Assembly (NCBI RefSeq): GCF_001056295.1
Contig: NZ_JVMD01000015.1
Span: forward strand, 186,001-250,000
Length of the DNA stretch: 64,000 nucleotides
DNA from: Corynebacterium halotolerans
Lineage (GTDB): Bacteria > Actinomycetota > Actinomycetes > Mycobacteriales > Mycobacteriaceae
Direction of reading: 5' to 3'
The position numbers and the translations under genes were made by a program. The stretch's first letter is position 1. Every line of letters begins with the position of its first letter. The notes beneath the pieces are model-generated. The model saw nothing but the letters and a program-made list of their open reading frames with translations. It was not told the DNA's origin and ran no database searches. Positions 1-8,181 of this stretch are shown here, piece after piece.

Positions 1-101
1 GGCATGCCGCGCCCGCCGCGGAACCCGCCGCGCCCACCCGCGCACGAGCCCGCCCCCGCGCACGCGCACGCGCCCGCGGGACGCCGCCGAGAGGAGACGC
101 C

Positions 102-689
102 ATGCCGAAGATCACCGGCCCCACCGTCGTGGAGCACCGGGCGGCGCAGCACCGCGCGCTCCTCGACGCCGCCGAGCGGCTGATCGGGGAATCCGGCGGC
201 GACGTGCCCACGCTCACCGAGGTCGCCGAGGCCATGGGCCTGGCGCGGTCGAGCGTGTACCTGTACGTGAAGTCGCGGAAGGACCTGGTGGTCCAGCTGC
301 TGCTGGACATCATCCCGAACTGGACCGGCGGCATCGCCGACGCGATGGACGCCGCGGGTGACGACCCGCTGGCCCGCCTGGAGGTCTACGTCGACGAGAC
401 GTTCCGACTGTTCGCGAAAGGCGACCACGGCCAGCTGATGGTCGCCGCCAAGCAGGTCCCGGAGGCGTTCATGGATCCGCGGGTGCAGGAGGCCCACAAC
501 GCGCTGGTGCCGACGCTGCACGGGCTGCTGCGCGAGACCGGCGGTCCCGTCGCCGTCGCCGCGCTGCCCATCCTCGACGTCGCCGCCCAGCGCGGCGCGG
601 AACTGGTCGCCTCCGGCCGGGCCGACGAGGGCGAGATTCGCGAGGGCCTGCGCCGCATGCTCCGCGGCGTGGTCTCCGATGGCAGCTGA
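102..689 (+). CDS. TetR/AcrR-family transcriptional regulator
   Basis: A 195-residue protein with the standard two-part TetR layout. A DNA-binding N-terminus has a helix-turn-helix around residues 38-63 (LTEVAEAMGLARSSVYLYVK), followed by a helical ligand/dimerisation domain. The TetR family normally represses nearby genes and is released by a small ligand; the ligand cannot be read here. The start is an ATG preceded by GAGGAG. The next gene begins inside the last codons (11-nt overlap), so the two are probably co-transcribed. The family is clear; the target is unknown, with the membrane protein downstream the obvious candidate. Confidence 0.9.
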   Translation: MPKITGPTVVEHRAAQHRALLDAAERLIGESGGDVPTLTEVAEAMGLARSSVYLYVKSRKDLVVQLLLDIIPNWTGGIADAMDAAGDDPLARLEVYVDETFRLFAKGDHGQLMVAAKQVPEAFMDPRVQEAHNALVPTLHGLLRETGGPVAVAALPILDVAAQRGAELVASGRADEGEIREGLRRMLRGVVSDGS

Positions 690-1101
690 ACCCGTCCCGC
701 GGCCGGTGAAGTCGCGGGCGATGCGCTGGGGGCTCATCGGCGCGGGCCTGGCCAGCCTGGTCCTCGGCGCGGTCGGTGCGGTGCTGCCGCTGCTGCCGAC
801 GACGCCGTTTCTGCTGTTGTCCGCGCTGTGCTTCGCCAGGGCCTCGGACCGGCTGCTGGCGTATCTGCTGGGCCACCGGGTCTTCGGCGCCTACCTGCAC
901 CAGTACTACTCCGGCCGGATGAGCCTGCCGTACAAGGTGCAGACGCTCGCGCTGATGTGGACGGGCCTCGGCGTGTCGGCGTGGCTGATCGGAAAGACCT
1001 GGCCGTGGGTGGTGTTCGCGGTGATCGGCACGGGAGTGAGCATCCACATTCTGACGCTCGGGCGGAGGAACCCGCCGGGCGGCGGCGTCGGGGTGCGGTA
1101 A
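679..1101 (+). CDS. YbaN/DUF454 family inner-membrane protein
   Basis: A 140-residue small membrane protein. It matches the YbaN/DUF454 pattern: a first hydrophobic segment (about residues 15-40), the characteristic LLPTTPFLLLSALCFAR stretch, a short amphipathic region, then two more membrane segments (about 90-130). The family has no agreed function. It overlaps the upstream TetR gene by 11 nt, so translational coupling is likely. A later in-frame ATG at 721 is an alternative start if the first 14 polar residues are not made. Confidence 0.8.
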   Translation: MAAEPVPRPVKSRAMRWGLIGAGLASLVLGAVGAVLPLLPTTPFLLLSALCFARASDRLLAYLLGHRVFGAYLHQYYSGRMSLPYKVQTLALMWTGLGVSAWLIGKTWPWVVFAVIGTGVSIHILTLGRRNPPGGGVGVR

Positions 1102-1111
1102 CGTTCCCGGC

Positions 1112-1954
1112 ATGCCAGAGTCCGCGTCCGAGCAGGAGAATCGGCCCGCGCCGGGTGCCCCGGCCGAGGGCTTGGCGACGCCCGCCGCCGCAGGTTCGCC
1201 CGCATTGTCCGAGCTTTCGCCGAATTTCCAGAACTACCTCAAGGCCATGTGGACGCTCCAGGAGTGGAGCGACGAACCGGTCTCGCCGACCGCGCTGGCC
1301 GCGCGCGTCGGGGTGAAGTTGCCCACGGCCTCCGACGCCGTGCGCAAACTCGGGCGGCTGGGGCTCGTCGACTACGAACGCTACGGCTCGGTGTCGCTGA
1401 CCGAGGACGGCCGGCGCCTGGCGCTGGAGATGGTGCGGCGGCACCGGCTGATCGAGACGTTCCTCGTGGAGATGCTCGGCTACCGCTGGGACCAGGTCCA
1501 CGACGAGGCGGAATCGCTCGAGCACGCGGTGTCGGGGTTCATGATCGACCGCATCGACGACAGGCTCGGCCACCCCGACCGAGACCCCCACGGCGACCCG
1601 ATCCCGCGCGCGGGCGATGAGCCGTCGCTGCCCGGGGTCGTGGTGCTCACCGGGATCGAGCCGGGGTGCCGCGTGCGGGTCGAGCGCATCTCCGACGAGG
1701 ACCCCGAGCTGCTGCAGTTCTTCGCCGGCCACGGCATCGGCGTAGGCGTGGACCTGGAGCTGCGGCCCGGGGCGCCGTTCTCGGATTCCGTCGAGGTCGC
1801 CGTGATCGGCGGCGGAGACGGCGAAGGCTACGGGGCCGGAGAGGGTTATGGGGCAGGGGACGGCGAAGGCGCCGGTGGCGGCGCGGCCCCCGCCGGCTCT
1901 CTGCCGTTGGGCCGCACCGCCACCGACGCCATCTGGGTCACGCCGTGCGGCTGA
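1112..1954 (+). CDS. mntR: DtxR/MntR-family metal-dependent regulator
   Basis: A 280-residue iron-dependent-repressor family protein. After a disordered Ala/Pro-rich N-terminus, a winged helix-turn-helix (about 35-95) is followed by the metal-sensing dimerisation helices with the family's EAESLEHAVS and HPDRDPHGDPIP motifs (about 128-160). A FeoA/SH3-like domain (about 171-225) is interrupted or followed by a Gly-rich run (GEGYGAGEGYGAGDGEG). These proteins bind DNA when loaded with Mn(II) or Fe(II). The gene is convergent with, and overlaps by 17 nt, the Mn/Zn ABC operon, so MntR is likelier than DtxR. TAACGT lies 7 nt before the ATG, implying a leaderless mRNA. The exact metal is inferred from context only. 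Confidence 0.78.
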   Translation: MPESASEQENRPAPGAPAEGLATPAAAGSPALSELSPNFQNYLKAMWTLQEWSDEPVSPTALAARVGVKLPTASDAVRKLGRLGLVDYERYGSVSLTEDGRRLALEMVRRHRLIETFLVEMLGYRWDQVHDEAESLEHAVSGFMIDRIDDRLGHPDRDPHGDPIPRAGDEPSLPGVVVLTGIEPGCRVRVERISDEDPELLQFFAGHGIGVGVDLELRPGAPFSDSVEVAVIGGGDGEGYGAGEGYGAGDGEGAGGGAAPAGSLPLGRTATDAIWVTPCG

Positions 1955-2807
1955 GCGCCCGCGCCCGTCGCGAGCGCGCCCGCGTGTACAGGTGCGCGGC
2001 GATGAAAATCGAGCCGTAGCAGACCGACATCGCGGCGCTGGTCGCGGCGTGGAGCACGTACGCGCCCCAGAATCCCGCAATGCCGCCGCCCACCGCGACC
2101 GCGGCGGTGACCGCGAACATGGTGCTCAGGCGGCTGGTCAGCAGGTGCGCCGTCGCCGCCGGCACCACCACGAGCGCGATCACCAGGATCGCCCCCGCCG
2201 CGTTGAACGCCGCGGTGACGGTCACCGACACCAGGAACATGAACACGGTGTTGACGGCCTTGACCGGGATGCCGATGCTCGCGGCGAAGGGGCCGTCGAA
2301 CGTCGTGGCCGTCAGCTGCGGGCGGAACGCCGCGAGGAACGCGATGTTGACCGCCAGCACCGCGAGCATGACGTAGAGGTACGCCGGCCCGATCGAGGAT
2401 CCGCCGATGGTCAGGTGGCGGAACGCGGCGAGGTTGAGGTCGCCGACGAGGACGGCGTGGGTGTCCAGGTGGACGTTGGCGAAGTTCAGCGTCACCAGGA
2501 TGACGCCGCCGCTGAACAGGGCCGGGAACACCAGGCCCTGCGGGGCGTCGCCGGCGATGAGGCCGGAGTCGGTGAGCCATTGGCTGCCCAGCACGACGAT
2601 CAGCCCGGCGGTCGCGGCGCCGAGGATCAGCCACGGCGAATCGAGGTTCCGGGTGAAGAAGTACCCGACCACGATGCCCGGCAGCACGGAATGCGCGATC
2701 GCGTCGACGAGCATCGAGTCGCGCCGCAGCACCACGAAGACGCCGGGCAGCGCGCAGGCGAGCGCCGTGACCACGGCGAGCAGGAGGGTTCCCGCGAGGA
2801 AACTCAT
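1938..2807 (-). CDS. Mn/Zn ABC transporter permease (second permease)
   Basis: A 289-residue polytopic membrane protein of the ABC-3 (TroCD/ZnuB/MntCD) family, with about 8-9 hydrophobic segments. The family hallmark after the first helix is present (LRRDSMLVDAIAHSVLPGIV), as is the Ala/Gly-rich coupling region near residue 200. It would form the metal channel together with the other permease. The ATG overlaps the stop of the upstream permease gene (ATGA), so it is the last gene of a four-gene operon transcribed leftward. Its 3' end overlaps the convergent regulator gene by 17 nt. Confidence 0.9.
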   Translation of the reverse strand: MSFLAGTLLLAVVTALACALPGVFVVLRRDSMLVDAIAHSVLPGIVVGYFFTRNLDSPWLILGAATAGLIVVLGSQWLTDSGLIAGDAPQGLVFPALFSGGVILVTLNFANVHLDTHAVLVGDLNLAAFRHLTIGGSSIGPAYLYVMLAVLAVNIAFLAAFRPQLTATTFDGPFAASIGIPVKAVNTVFMFLVSVTVTAAFNAAGAILVIALVVVPAATAHLLTSRLSTMFAVTAAVAVGGGIAGFWGAYVLHAATSAAMSVCYGSIFIAAHLYTRARSRRARALSRTA

Positions 2808-3886
2808 CGCGCCACCTCCCGCCGCGATCCGTTGACGGCGCCATTTACGGCGCCATTGCCGGTGCCGTTGCCGGTGCCATTGACCACGCCGTTGGCGGCC
2901 CCATTTACGGCGCCATTGCCGGTGCCGGTGAGAGCATCGAGCCCGGCTCCGGCGCGGGCCGGGGCCTGCGCGCGCAGTTCCCGGGCCAGGTCGGCCCGGC
3001 CACGCACGCGCGCGATGGCCTGCGTGACGACGCTCCGGCGCGGCGCGAAGAGCATCGACACCAGGAAGATGACGAACAGCGTGATCACGATCAGCGGCCC
3101 CGTGGGGATCTTCCCGAGGGCGATGGACAGGTAGGCGCCCACGCCGCTGCCCACGGCGCCGATGGCGGCGGAGAGGCCGACCATCGTCGGCAAGCTCCGC
3201 GTCCACTGGCGCGCGGCGGCCGGGGGAGTGACCACGAAAGCCACCATCAGCACCAGGCCCACCGCCTTCACGCCGATGACCGTGGCCACGACGATGCAGG
3301 TGAACATGATGCCGTCGATGAGCCCCGGCCGGAAGCCCAGCGAGGTCGCGTGGGCGGGGTCGAAGGTGCGGATCTGGAATTCCTTCCACAGCAGCAGCAT
3401 CGGGGCGAGCGCGACGACGCCGACGGCCAGCGACGTGACCAGGTCGGCGCGCGTGATCACCGAGGCGTTGCCGAAGAGGTAATCCTGGATGCCGCCCTTG
3501 TCGGGGAAGGGGCGGTTGGTGATCACGCGCATGAGCACCATGCCCGCGCCGAAGAAGACCGTGAGCGTCACCGCCATCGCGGTGTCGATGCGGATCTTCG
3601 ACGTCGCCGCCACGGCATTGGAGTACCAGGCGGCCAGCGCTCCGGCGACGATCGCCCCGATGATCAGGGCGGCCATGTTGCGCCCGCCCAGACCGGGGAT
3701 CGCCCCGGCGATCAGGAACGCGACCAGGGTGCCCGGCAATGCCGAGTGCGAGACGACGTCGCTGACCAGGGACTGCTTGCGCAGGTACGCGAAGGATCCC
3801 AGTGCGCCGGCGACGAGCCCGATCAGCCCGGTGCCGAAGAAGACCATCCGGTAGGTGTGGTCGGCGAAAAAGTCCGCGAGGGTCAT
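2804..3886 (-). CDS. Mn/Zn ABC transporter permease with Asn/Gly-repeat tail
   Basis: A 360-residue ABC-3 family permease. The membrane domain covers about residues 10-290 with the hallmark YLRKQSLVSDVVSHSALPGT after helix one. The C-terminus carries an unusual low-complexity tail of repeated NG(T/A)GNG/VNG units (about residues 325-355), absent from the partner permease. The start at 3886 was chosen because it makes the 4-nt overlap with the ATPase stop codon and begins directly before helix one. The tail is encoded by near-identical GCCATT(G/T)-type repeats and is probably length-variable between strains. Role: metal import channel subunit. Confidence 0.9.
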   Translation of the reverse strand: MTLADFFADHTYRMVFFGTGLIGLVAGALGSFAYLRKQSLVSDVVSHSALPGTLVAFLIAGAIPGLGGRNMAALIIGAIVAGALAAWYSNAVAATSKIRIDTAMAVTLTVFFGAGMVLMRVITNRPFPDKGGIQDYLFGNASVITRADLVTSLAVGVVALAPMLLLWKEFQIRTFDPAHATSLGFRPGLIDGIMFTCIVVATVIGVKAVGLVLMVAFVVTPPAAARQWTRSLPTMVGLSAAIGAVGSGVGAYLSIALGKIPTGPLIVITLFVIFLVSMLFAPRRSVVTQAIARVRGRADLARELRAQAPARAGAGLDALTGTGNGAVNGAANGVVNGTGNGTGNGAVNGAVNGSRREVAR

Positions 3887-4611
3887 CGGGGAACCCCCGC
3901 GGCGAGGTCGTACGTTTCCGCGATCTTCTCGCGGGTGAAGGTCTCGCCGACCGGCCCGGACGCGACGACGCGGCGGTTGAGCAGCGTGACGTAATCGCAG
4001 AACTCGGCCACGGTGGCCAGGTCGTGGTGGACCATGACTACCGTCTTGCCTTCCTCGCGCAGGCGATGGAGGACCTCGACGATGGCCCGCGCGCTTTTCG
4101 CGTCGACGCCCTGGAAGGGCTCGTCCATGAAGAACAGGTCGGCGTCCTGCGCCAGCGCCCGCGCGAGGAACACGCGCTGGCGCTGGCCGCCGGACAGCTC
4201 TCCGATCTGGCGGTCTGCCAGGTCGGTGACCCCGGTGTTCTCCATGGCCGCGGCGGCACGGGCGCGTTCGGCCGCGCCGGGGCGGCGGAACCACCCGAGA
4301 CCGCCGTAGGTGCCCATGAGCACGACGTCCTTCACCCGTGCGGGGAAGTCCCAGTCGACGCTGGTGGACTGCGGCACGTAGGCGACCCGGCCGCGCACGC
4401 GATTCAGGGGCTCGCCGAAGAATCGGGCGCTGCCGGTCAACGGCGGGATGAGCCCGAGCATGGCCTTCAACAGCGTGGACTTGCCGGCCCCGTTGGGGCC
4501 GACGACGCCCATCACCACCCCGGCGGGCACGGCGACGTCGGCGTTGCGCAGCACCGGCGCGGAGTCGTAGGCGACGCTGAGGCCGACGGCCTCGCATGCC
4601 GGGGTCGCCAT
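3883..4611 (-). CDS. Mn/Zn ABC transporter ATP-binding protein
   Basis: A 242-residue ABC ATPase. Visible motifs in order: Walker A GPNGAGKST (about 38-46), Q-loop YVPQST, signature LSGGQRQR (about 141), Walker B LFFMDEP (about 162) and switch histidine VHHD (about 197). This is the energising subunit of a TroB/MntB/ZnuC-type importer. It sits between the lipoprotein gene (stop and start share one base, TGATG) and the first permease (ATGA overlap), which is diagnostic of a complete metal-uptake operon. Confidence 0.93.
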   Translation of the reverse strand: MATPACEAVGLSVAYDSAPVLRNADVAVPAGVVMGVVGPNGAGKSTLLKAMLGLIPPLTGSARFFGEPLNRVRGRVAYVPQSTSVDWDFPARVKDVVLMGTYGGLGWFRRPGAAERARAAAAMENTGVTDLADRQIGELSGGQRQRVFLARALAQDADLFFMDEPFQGVDAKSARAIVEVLHRLREEGKTVVMVHHDLATVAEFCDYVTLLNRRVVASGPVGETFTREKIAETYDLAAGVPR

Positions 4612-5567
4612 CAGGCCTCCTTTCCGAGCGCCTTCGCCACGGCCTCGGCGTTGTGCTTGAACACGCCCAGGTAGGTGTCGACGCCGGGTTCGGAGCCGAG
4701 GGAGTCGGCGTAGAGCTCCTCGGTGGAGATCTCCACGTTCCAGCCGCGGGAGCGCACGGCTTCCTTCAGGCTGGTGATGGCCTGCGGATTGGCCTGGTTG
4801 TCCTGGAAGATCACCGGGACCTTCTTCTCGGCGATGAGGTCCGCGAGCTCGGACAGCTCGGCGGCGCTGAGCTTGGCGTCGGTGGAGACGAAGTCGGTGG
4901 CGCGGACCTCCAGGCCGAAGGTCTTGCCGAAGTAGTTGAACGCGTCGTGGCCGGTGATGAGCATGCGCGGCTCGGGGATGCCGGAGAGCTTCTCGCGGGC
5001 CTCCTTGGCGGCCTCGTCGATCTTGCCGGAGTATTCCTTCGCGTTGGCGCGGTACTCGTCGGCCTTGTCGGGCTTGGCCTCGGCGAGCTTGTCGGCCACC
5101 AGGCCGACGACCTTCGACCATGCCTCGGGGCTGTTCCAGACGTGCGGGTCCTTCAGCGGCTTGCCCTCGTCGTCTTTCTCGGGCCAGTCGAGCAGCATCT
5201 GGTCGGGCAGCTGGTCGCCGACTGCCAGCTGGCGGTCGCCGAGCGAGGACAGCTGATCGGTCATGAGGGCCTCGAGGTGGAGGCCGTTCCACAGCACGAC
5301 GTCGGACGAGTTGATGTTCTCGATGTCCTTCGTCGACGGCTGGTAGGTGTGCGGGTCGCCGCCGGGGCCGACCATCGTGGTCACCTTGGCGTCCGGGGCG
5401 ATGTTGGCGACCGCGTCGGCGAGGTAGCCGGTGGTCGCGTAGACCTTGAGCGGCTCGCCGCCGCCCTTGGCGGAATCGCCGGATTCGGCGGGGGAGCAGC
5501 CCGTGAGCAGCAGTGCGGCCGCGGCGAGGACGCCGACTGCCTTCTTGGCGGTGGATCGGATGGTCAC
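4611..5567 (-). CDS. Metal ABC transporter substrate-binding lipoprotein (TroA/ZnuA/MntA family)
   Basis: A 318-residue cluster A-I solute-binding lipoprotein. The signal peptide ends in the lipobox LLTGC (Cys about 24). The four metal ligands expected for the family can be placed: His in GGDPHTYQP, His in DPHVWNSP, His in ITGHDAFNYFG and Asp in IFQDNQANP. The third ligand is His, as in TroA/ZnuA, not the Glu typical of PsaA/MntC. The His-rich loop of classical ZnuA is missing. The substrate could therefore be Mn or Zn. The GTG start is preceded by AGAGGGG. It is the first gene of the operon, and its promoter region holds dyads that could bind the neighbouring DtxR-type regulator. Confidence 0.9.
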   Translation of the reverse strand: MTIRSTAKKAVGVLAAAALLLTGCSPAESGDSAKGGGEPLKVYATTGYLADAVANIAPDAKVTTMVGPGGDPHTYQPSTKDIENINSSDVVLWNGLHLEALMTDQLSSLGDRQLAVGDQLPDQMLLDWPEKDDEGKPLKDPHVWNSPEAWSKVVGLVADKLAEAKPDKADEYRANAKEYSGKIDEAAKEAREKLSGIPEPRMLITGHDAFNYFGKTFGLEVRATDFVSTDAKLSAAELSELADLIAEKKVPVIFQDNQANPQAITSLKEAVRSRGWNVEISTEELYADSLGSEPGVDTYLGVFKHNAEAVAKALGKEA

Positions 5568-5640
5568 GATCGACCCCTCTCATGGTTGTGGGTGTGAGTC
5601 ATGTCGATAAATCTAACTTAGGCATGACGAACACTTTAAG
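5568..5640 (-). promoter_or_regulatory. Promoter/operator region of the metal ABC operon
   Basis: The AT-richer stretch upstream of the lipoprotein gene contains two nested dyads: CTAA-C-TTAG (5613-5621), and outer arms GTCATG (5598-5603) with CATGAC (5623-5628). On the minus strand a TAGATT-like -10 lies beside the inner dyad. TTAGG/CCTAA half-sites are typical of DtxR-type operators, so this is a plausible site for the regulator encoded at 1112-1954. The assignment is an inference. Confidence 0.5.
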
Positions 5641-5816
5641 ATAGGGGTGTCTCCGGGGTGTGGGGAAAATCTCGCGGAGCTGCGGCGGAGCGGGTGCGGG
5701 GGCTGTGCCGGAGCAGGTTCGGGAGCAAGTGTGCAGCGGCGTCGCACCACCCTTGCGCACCGCACCGGCGCACCGTCTCCCGCGCCCCGTCCCCGCCGGA
5801 TCCGCGCACGAAAGAA

Positions 5817-5847
5817 CCGGCCCGCACCATGAACTGGTGCGGGCCGG
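5817..5847 (-). terminator. Rho-independent terminator of the AbgT gene
   Basis: A perfect 13-bp stem (5817-5829 with 5835-5847) and a 5-nt loop. Read on the minus strand it is followed by TTCTTTC. It lies 43 nt after the stop of the AbgT gene and separates it from the metal operon promoter. Confidence 0.85.
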
Positions 5848-5889
5848 CCCGTCGTCAAGCGAAAAGCCCCGGCGGCCGGGCCGGCGCGG

Positions 5890-7710
5890 CTAACGCACCG
5901 GCACGCCCGGTCCCAGCGGAATGCCCACCAGGTACCAGACCACGAAGAACAGGAACCAGCCCACCAGCATCGCCATCGCGTACGGCAGCGTCAGCGACAT
6001 CAGCGTGCCCACGCCCGCGCGCTTGTAGTACTTCTGCAGGAACGTCAGCGCCAGCGCAAAGTACGGCGACATCGGGGTGATGATGTTCGTCGGCGAATCG
6101 CCGATTCGGAACAGCATCTGCGACACCTCCGGGGCGATGTCCACGTACATGAGCATGGGCACGACCACCGGCGCCATCAGCGCCCACTGCGCCGAGCCCG
6201 ACGTGATGAACATGTTCAGCGCCGCCACCATCAGCACAAGCGCCGCGAAGAGCACCAGCGGCGGCAGGTCCGCGCGGGTCAGCAGCTCGGCGCCGCGGAT
6301 GGCCGTCCACTGGCCGAGGTTCGACCACGAGAAGTACGACGTGAACTGCGCGACCGCGAAGAACAGCACCATCATCGCGGTGAGGGTGCCCAGGCCCTTC
6401 TCCATGAACTTCGGGATGTCCTCCGACTTGCGGATCGACCCGATGACCAGGCCGTACGCGATGCCCACCACCGCGAACAGCAGCGCAATCGGCACCACGA
6501 TGTCGGTCAGCAGCGGCGAATTGAGGATGCCGTCGCCCTCCCCGCGCAGCGGCGACCCCGGGATGAACAGCAGCGCCGCCCACGCGCCGATCGTCGCCAG
6601 CGCCGCGAGGCCGGCGACCTTCAGGGCCTTGACCTCCTTCGGGTCGAGCTCGAGGTGCTCGCGCAGCTCCTCCTCGGAGCGGGTCTCGCCCGTGCTTTCC
6701 GACGACCCGTCCCCGGCGTCGCCGTTCGCGGAGCCGTTGGCGCCGCCGTTCCCGCCGCCGTTCGCGCCGCCGTTCGCGGCCGAGGCGGAGTCGTCGCCGC
6801 TCATTTCGTCGTCGGCGTCGCCCGGCTTGGTGAACGCGGCGGCCTCGTAGTTGATCTCGCCCTCGTCGAACGTCCGGCGGGCATGCTTGACCATGAACAG
6901 CTCGGTCACCGCCGTGATGATGGCGGCCAGCACGATCGCGGAGGACATGGAGAAGAAGTAGTTGGCCAGCGGCGACACCACGTACTCGCCGTCGACGATC
7001 TGCGCCGCCGACGTGGAGATGCCGGCCAGCAGCACGTCGGTGATGTTGAGCACCAGCGACGAGTTGAAGCCCGCCGACGACGCCGCGAACGCGACCATCG
7101 CGCCGACGATCGGATTGCGCCCGACCGCGCGGAACGCCGCCGCGCCCAGCGGGATGAGGATGACGTACACGGCGTCGGAGGCGACCGAGCCGGTGACGCC
7201 GGCGAGGGCGACGACGAACGTCAGCCACATCGGCGACGACACCTTCGCCACCGCGGCGCGGATCGCCGCGCCGATGAAGCCGGAGTATTCGGCGACCGCG
7301 ACGCCGAGCATGCACACGATGATGAGGCCAACCGGCGCGAAGGTGACGAAGTTGTCGACCGCGTCGGTGACCATCTTCTGCAGGTACTCGGCGGTCATGA
7401 GGTTCTGGACCTCGATGGTTTCGCCGGTGCCGGGGTCCTTCGCGGACATGCCGGCCATCGAGCCCAGCCAGGACGAGACGATGACGACGCCCGCCAGGAT
7501 CACGAACAGCCAGAACGGGTTCGGCAGCGCATTGCCGACCCGCTCCAGCGTGGCCAGGAAGCCCTTCGGCTTGTCCCCGTTGCGGCCGTTCCCGCCGTTT
7601 CCGTTGCCGTTCTTCCCGCCGTCGGCGCCCGCCGGGCGGGCGCTCCCTTCGGCTGTGGCGGTTCCTCCCCGCCTTCGGCCCCGGGCCTTGTCGCCGGTGT
7701 CGGTGGTCAT
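5890..7710 (-). CDS. AbgT-family transporter (p-aminobenzoyl-glutamate / antimetabolite type)
   Basis: A 606-residue polytopic membrane protein of the AbgT family. The first 48 residues are a cytoplasmic Gly/Asn-rich leader. About 12 hydrophobic segments follow with family motifs NPIVGAMVAFAASSAGFNSS and GDSPTNIITPMSPYF. A cytoplasmic linker (about 300-345) contains (N/G)-repeats. AbgT proteins import aminobenzoyl-glutamate or export sulfonamides and related antimetabolites (E. coli AbgT, Neisseria MtrF, Corynebacterium homologues). It is monocistronic with its own terminator. The substrate is unknown; an export role for the neighbouring biosynthetic block is possible but unsupported. Confidence 0.88.
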   Translation of the reverse strand: MTTDTGDKARGRRRGGTATAEGSARPAGADGGKNGNGNGGNGRNGDKPKGFLATLERVGNALPNPFWLFVILAGVVIVSSWLGSMAGMSAKDPGTGETIEVQNLMTAEYLQKMVTDAVDNFVTFAPVGLIIVCMLGVAVAEYSGFIGAAIRAAVAKVSSPMWLTFVVALAGVTGSVASDAVYVILIPLGAAAFRAVGRNPIVGAMVAFAASSAGFNSSLVLNITDVLLAGISTSAAQIVDGEYVVSPLANYFFSMSSAIVLAAIITAVTELFMVKHARRTFDEGEINYEAAAFTKPGDADDEMSGDDSASAANGGANGGGNGGANGSANGDAGDGSSESTGETRSEEELREHLELDPKEVKALKVAGLAALATIGAWAALLFIPGSPLRGEGDGILNSPLLTDIVVPIALLFAVVGIAYGLVIGSIRKSEDIPKFMEKGLGTLTAMMVLFFAVAQFTSYFSWSNLGQWTAIRGAELLTRADLPPLVLFAALVLMVAALNMFITSGSAQWALMAPVVVPMLMYVDIAPEVSQMLFRIGDSPTNIITPMSPYFALALTFLQKYYKRAGVGTLMSLTLPYAMAMLVGWFLFFVVWYLVGIPLGPGVPVR

Positions 7711-7887
7711 GGTCGCTCCTTGGCTCGGGGGCGCCGCCCGTCGTCCCGGGTGCCGCCCGATGTCGGTGTGCGTTCACGGGCCCGGGAAGTTCCCGAGCAA
7801 GATCGTCCGCTGCTCCCGGCGGACCCACTCCAAACTATCGAATGAGGCGTGAATCACAATCACGGGGCGCCGTTCCGGCCCCGCCGG

Positions 7888-8016
7888 CCCACCCCGAATG
7901 GTGCCAGGCCATCGTGTTCTTCCGGGTTGACCCACCCCGAATGGTGCCCGGCCGCCGCGTGCTTCCCGGCAGACCCACCCCGAATGGTGCCCGGCCATCG
8001 TGTTCTTCCGGGTTGA
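7888..8016. repeat. 43-bp tandem repeat, three full units running into a palindrome
   Basis: Three head-to-tail 43-bp units begin at 7888, 7931 and 7974, each with CCCACCCCGAATGGTGCC. Units 1 and 3 are almost identical; unit 2 differs in its right half. The next period (8017) starts the left arm of the 60-bp palindrome. There are no distinct spacers, so this is not a CRISPR array. Together with the palindrome it occupies most of the 471-bp gap 7711-8181, which has no gene. Confidence 0.9.
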
Positions 8017-8076
8017 CCCACCCCGAATTGGCAGACCCACCCGTTGCAGCGGGTGGGTCTGCGCATTCGGGGTGGG
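8017..8076. repeat. 60-bp palindromic element, copy A
   Basis: 27-bp arms (8017-8043 and 8050-8076) flank a TTGCAG loop. The arms match except for two adjacent positions (TG in the left arm where the right arm implies GC). It lies downstream of the acyl-ligase gene and can act as its terminator. The same element recurs at 41681-41740 (perfect arms) and 52060-52119. Confidence 0.9.
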
Positions 8077-8181
8077 TTAAGCGAGCGGCGGCGCTGTGCC
8101 CGTCAGATGGGCGGCGGGTGCGGCGTGCGGGGCGTGGTGATGCCCCGGCAAGCGGCGTCGCCACCTGCCGGGGCATGGCGG

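Noticed and set aside
7888..8080. Possible CRISPR array
   Set aside because: The 43-bp units have no unique spacers; unit-to-unit sequence repeats throughout and no cas gene is near.
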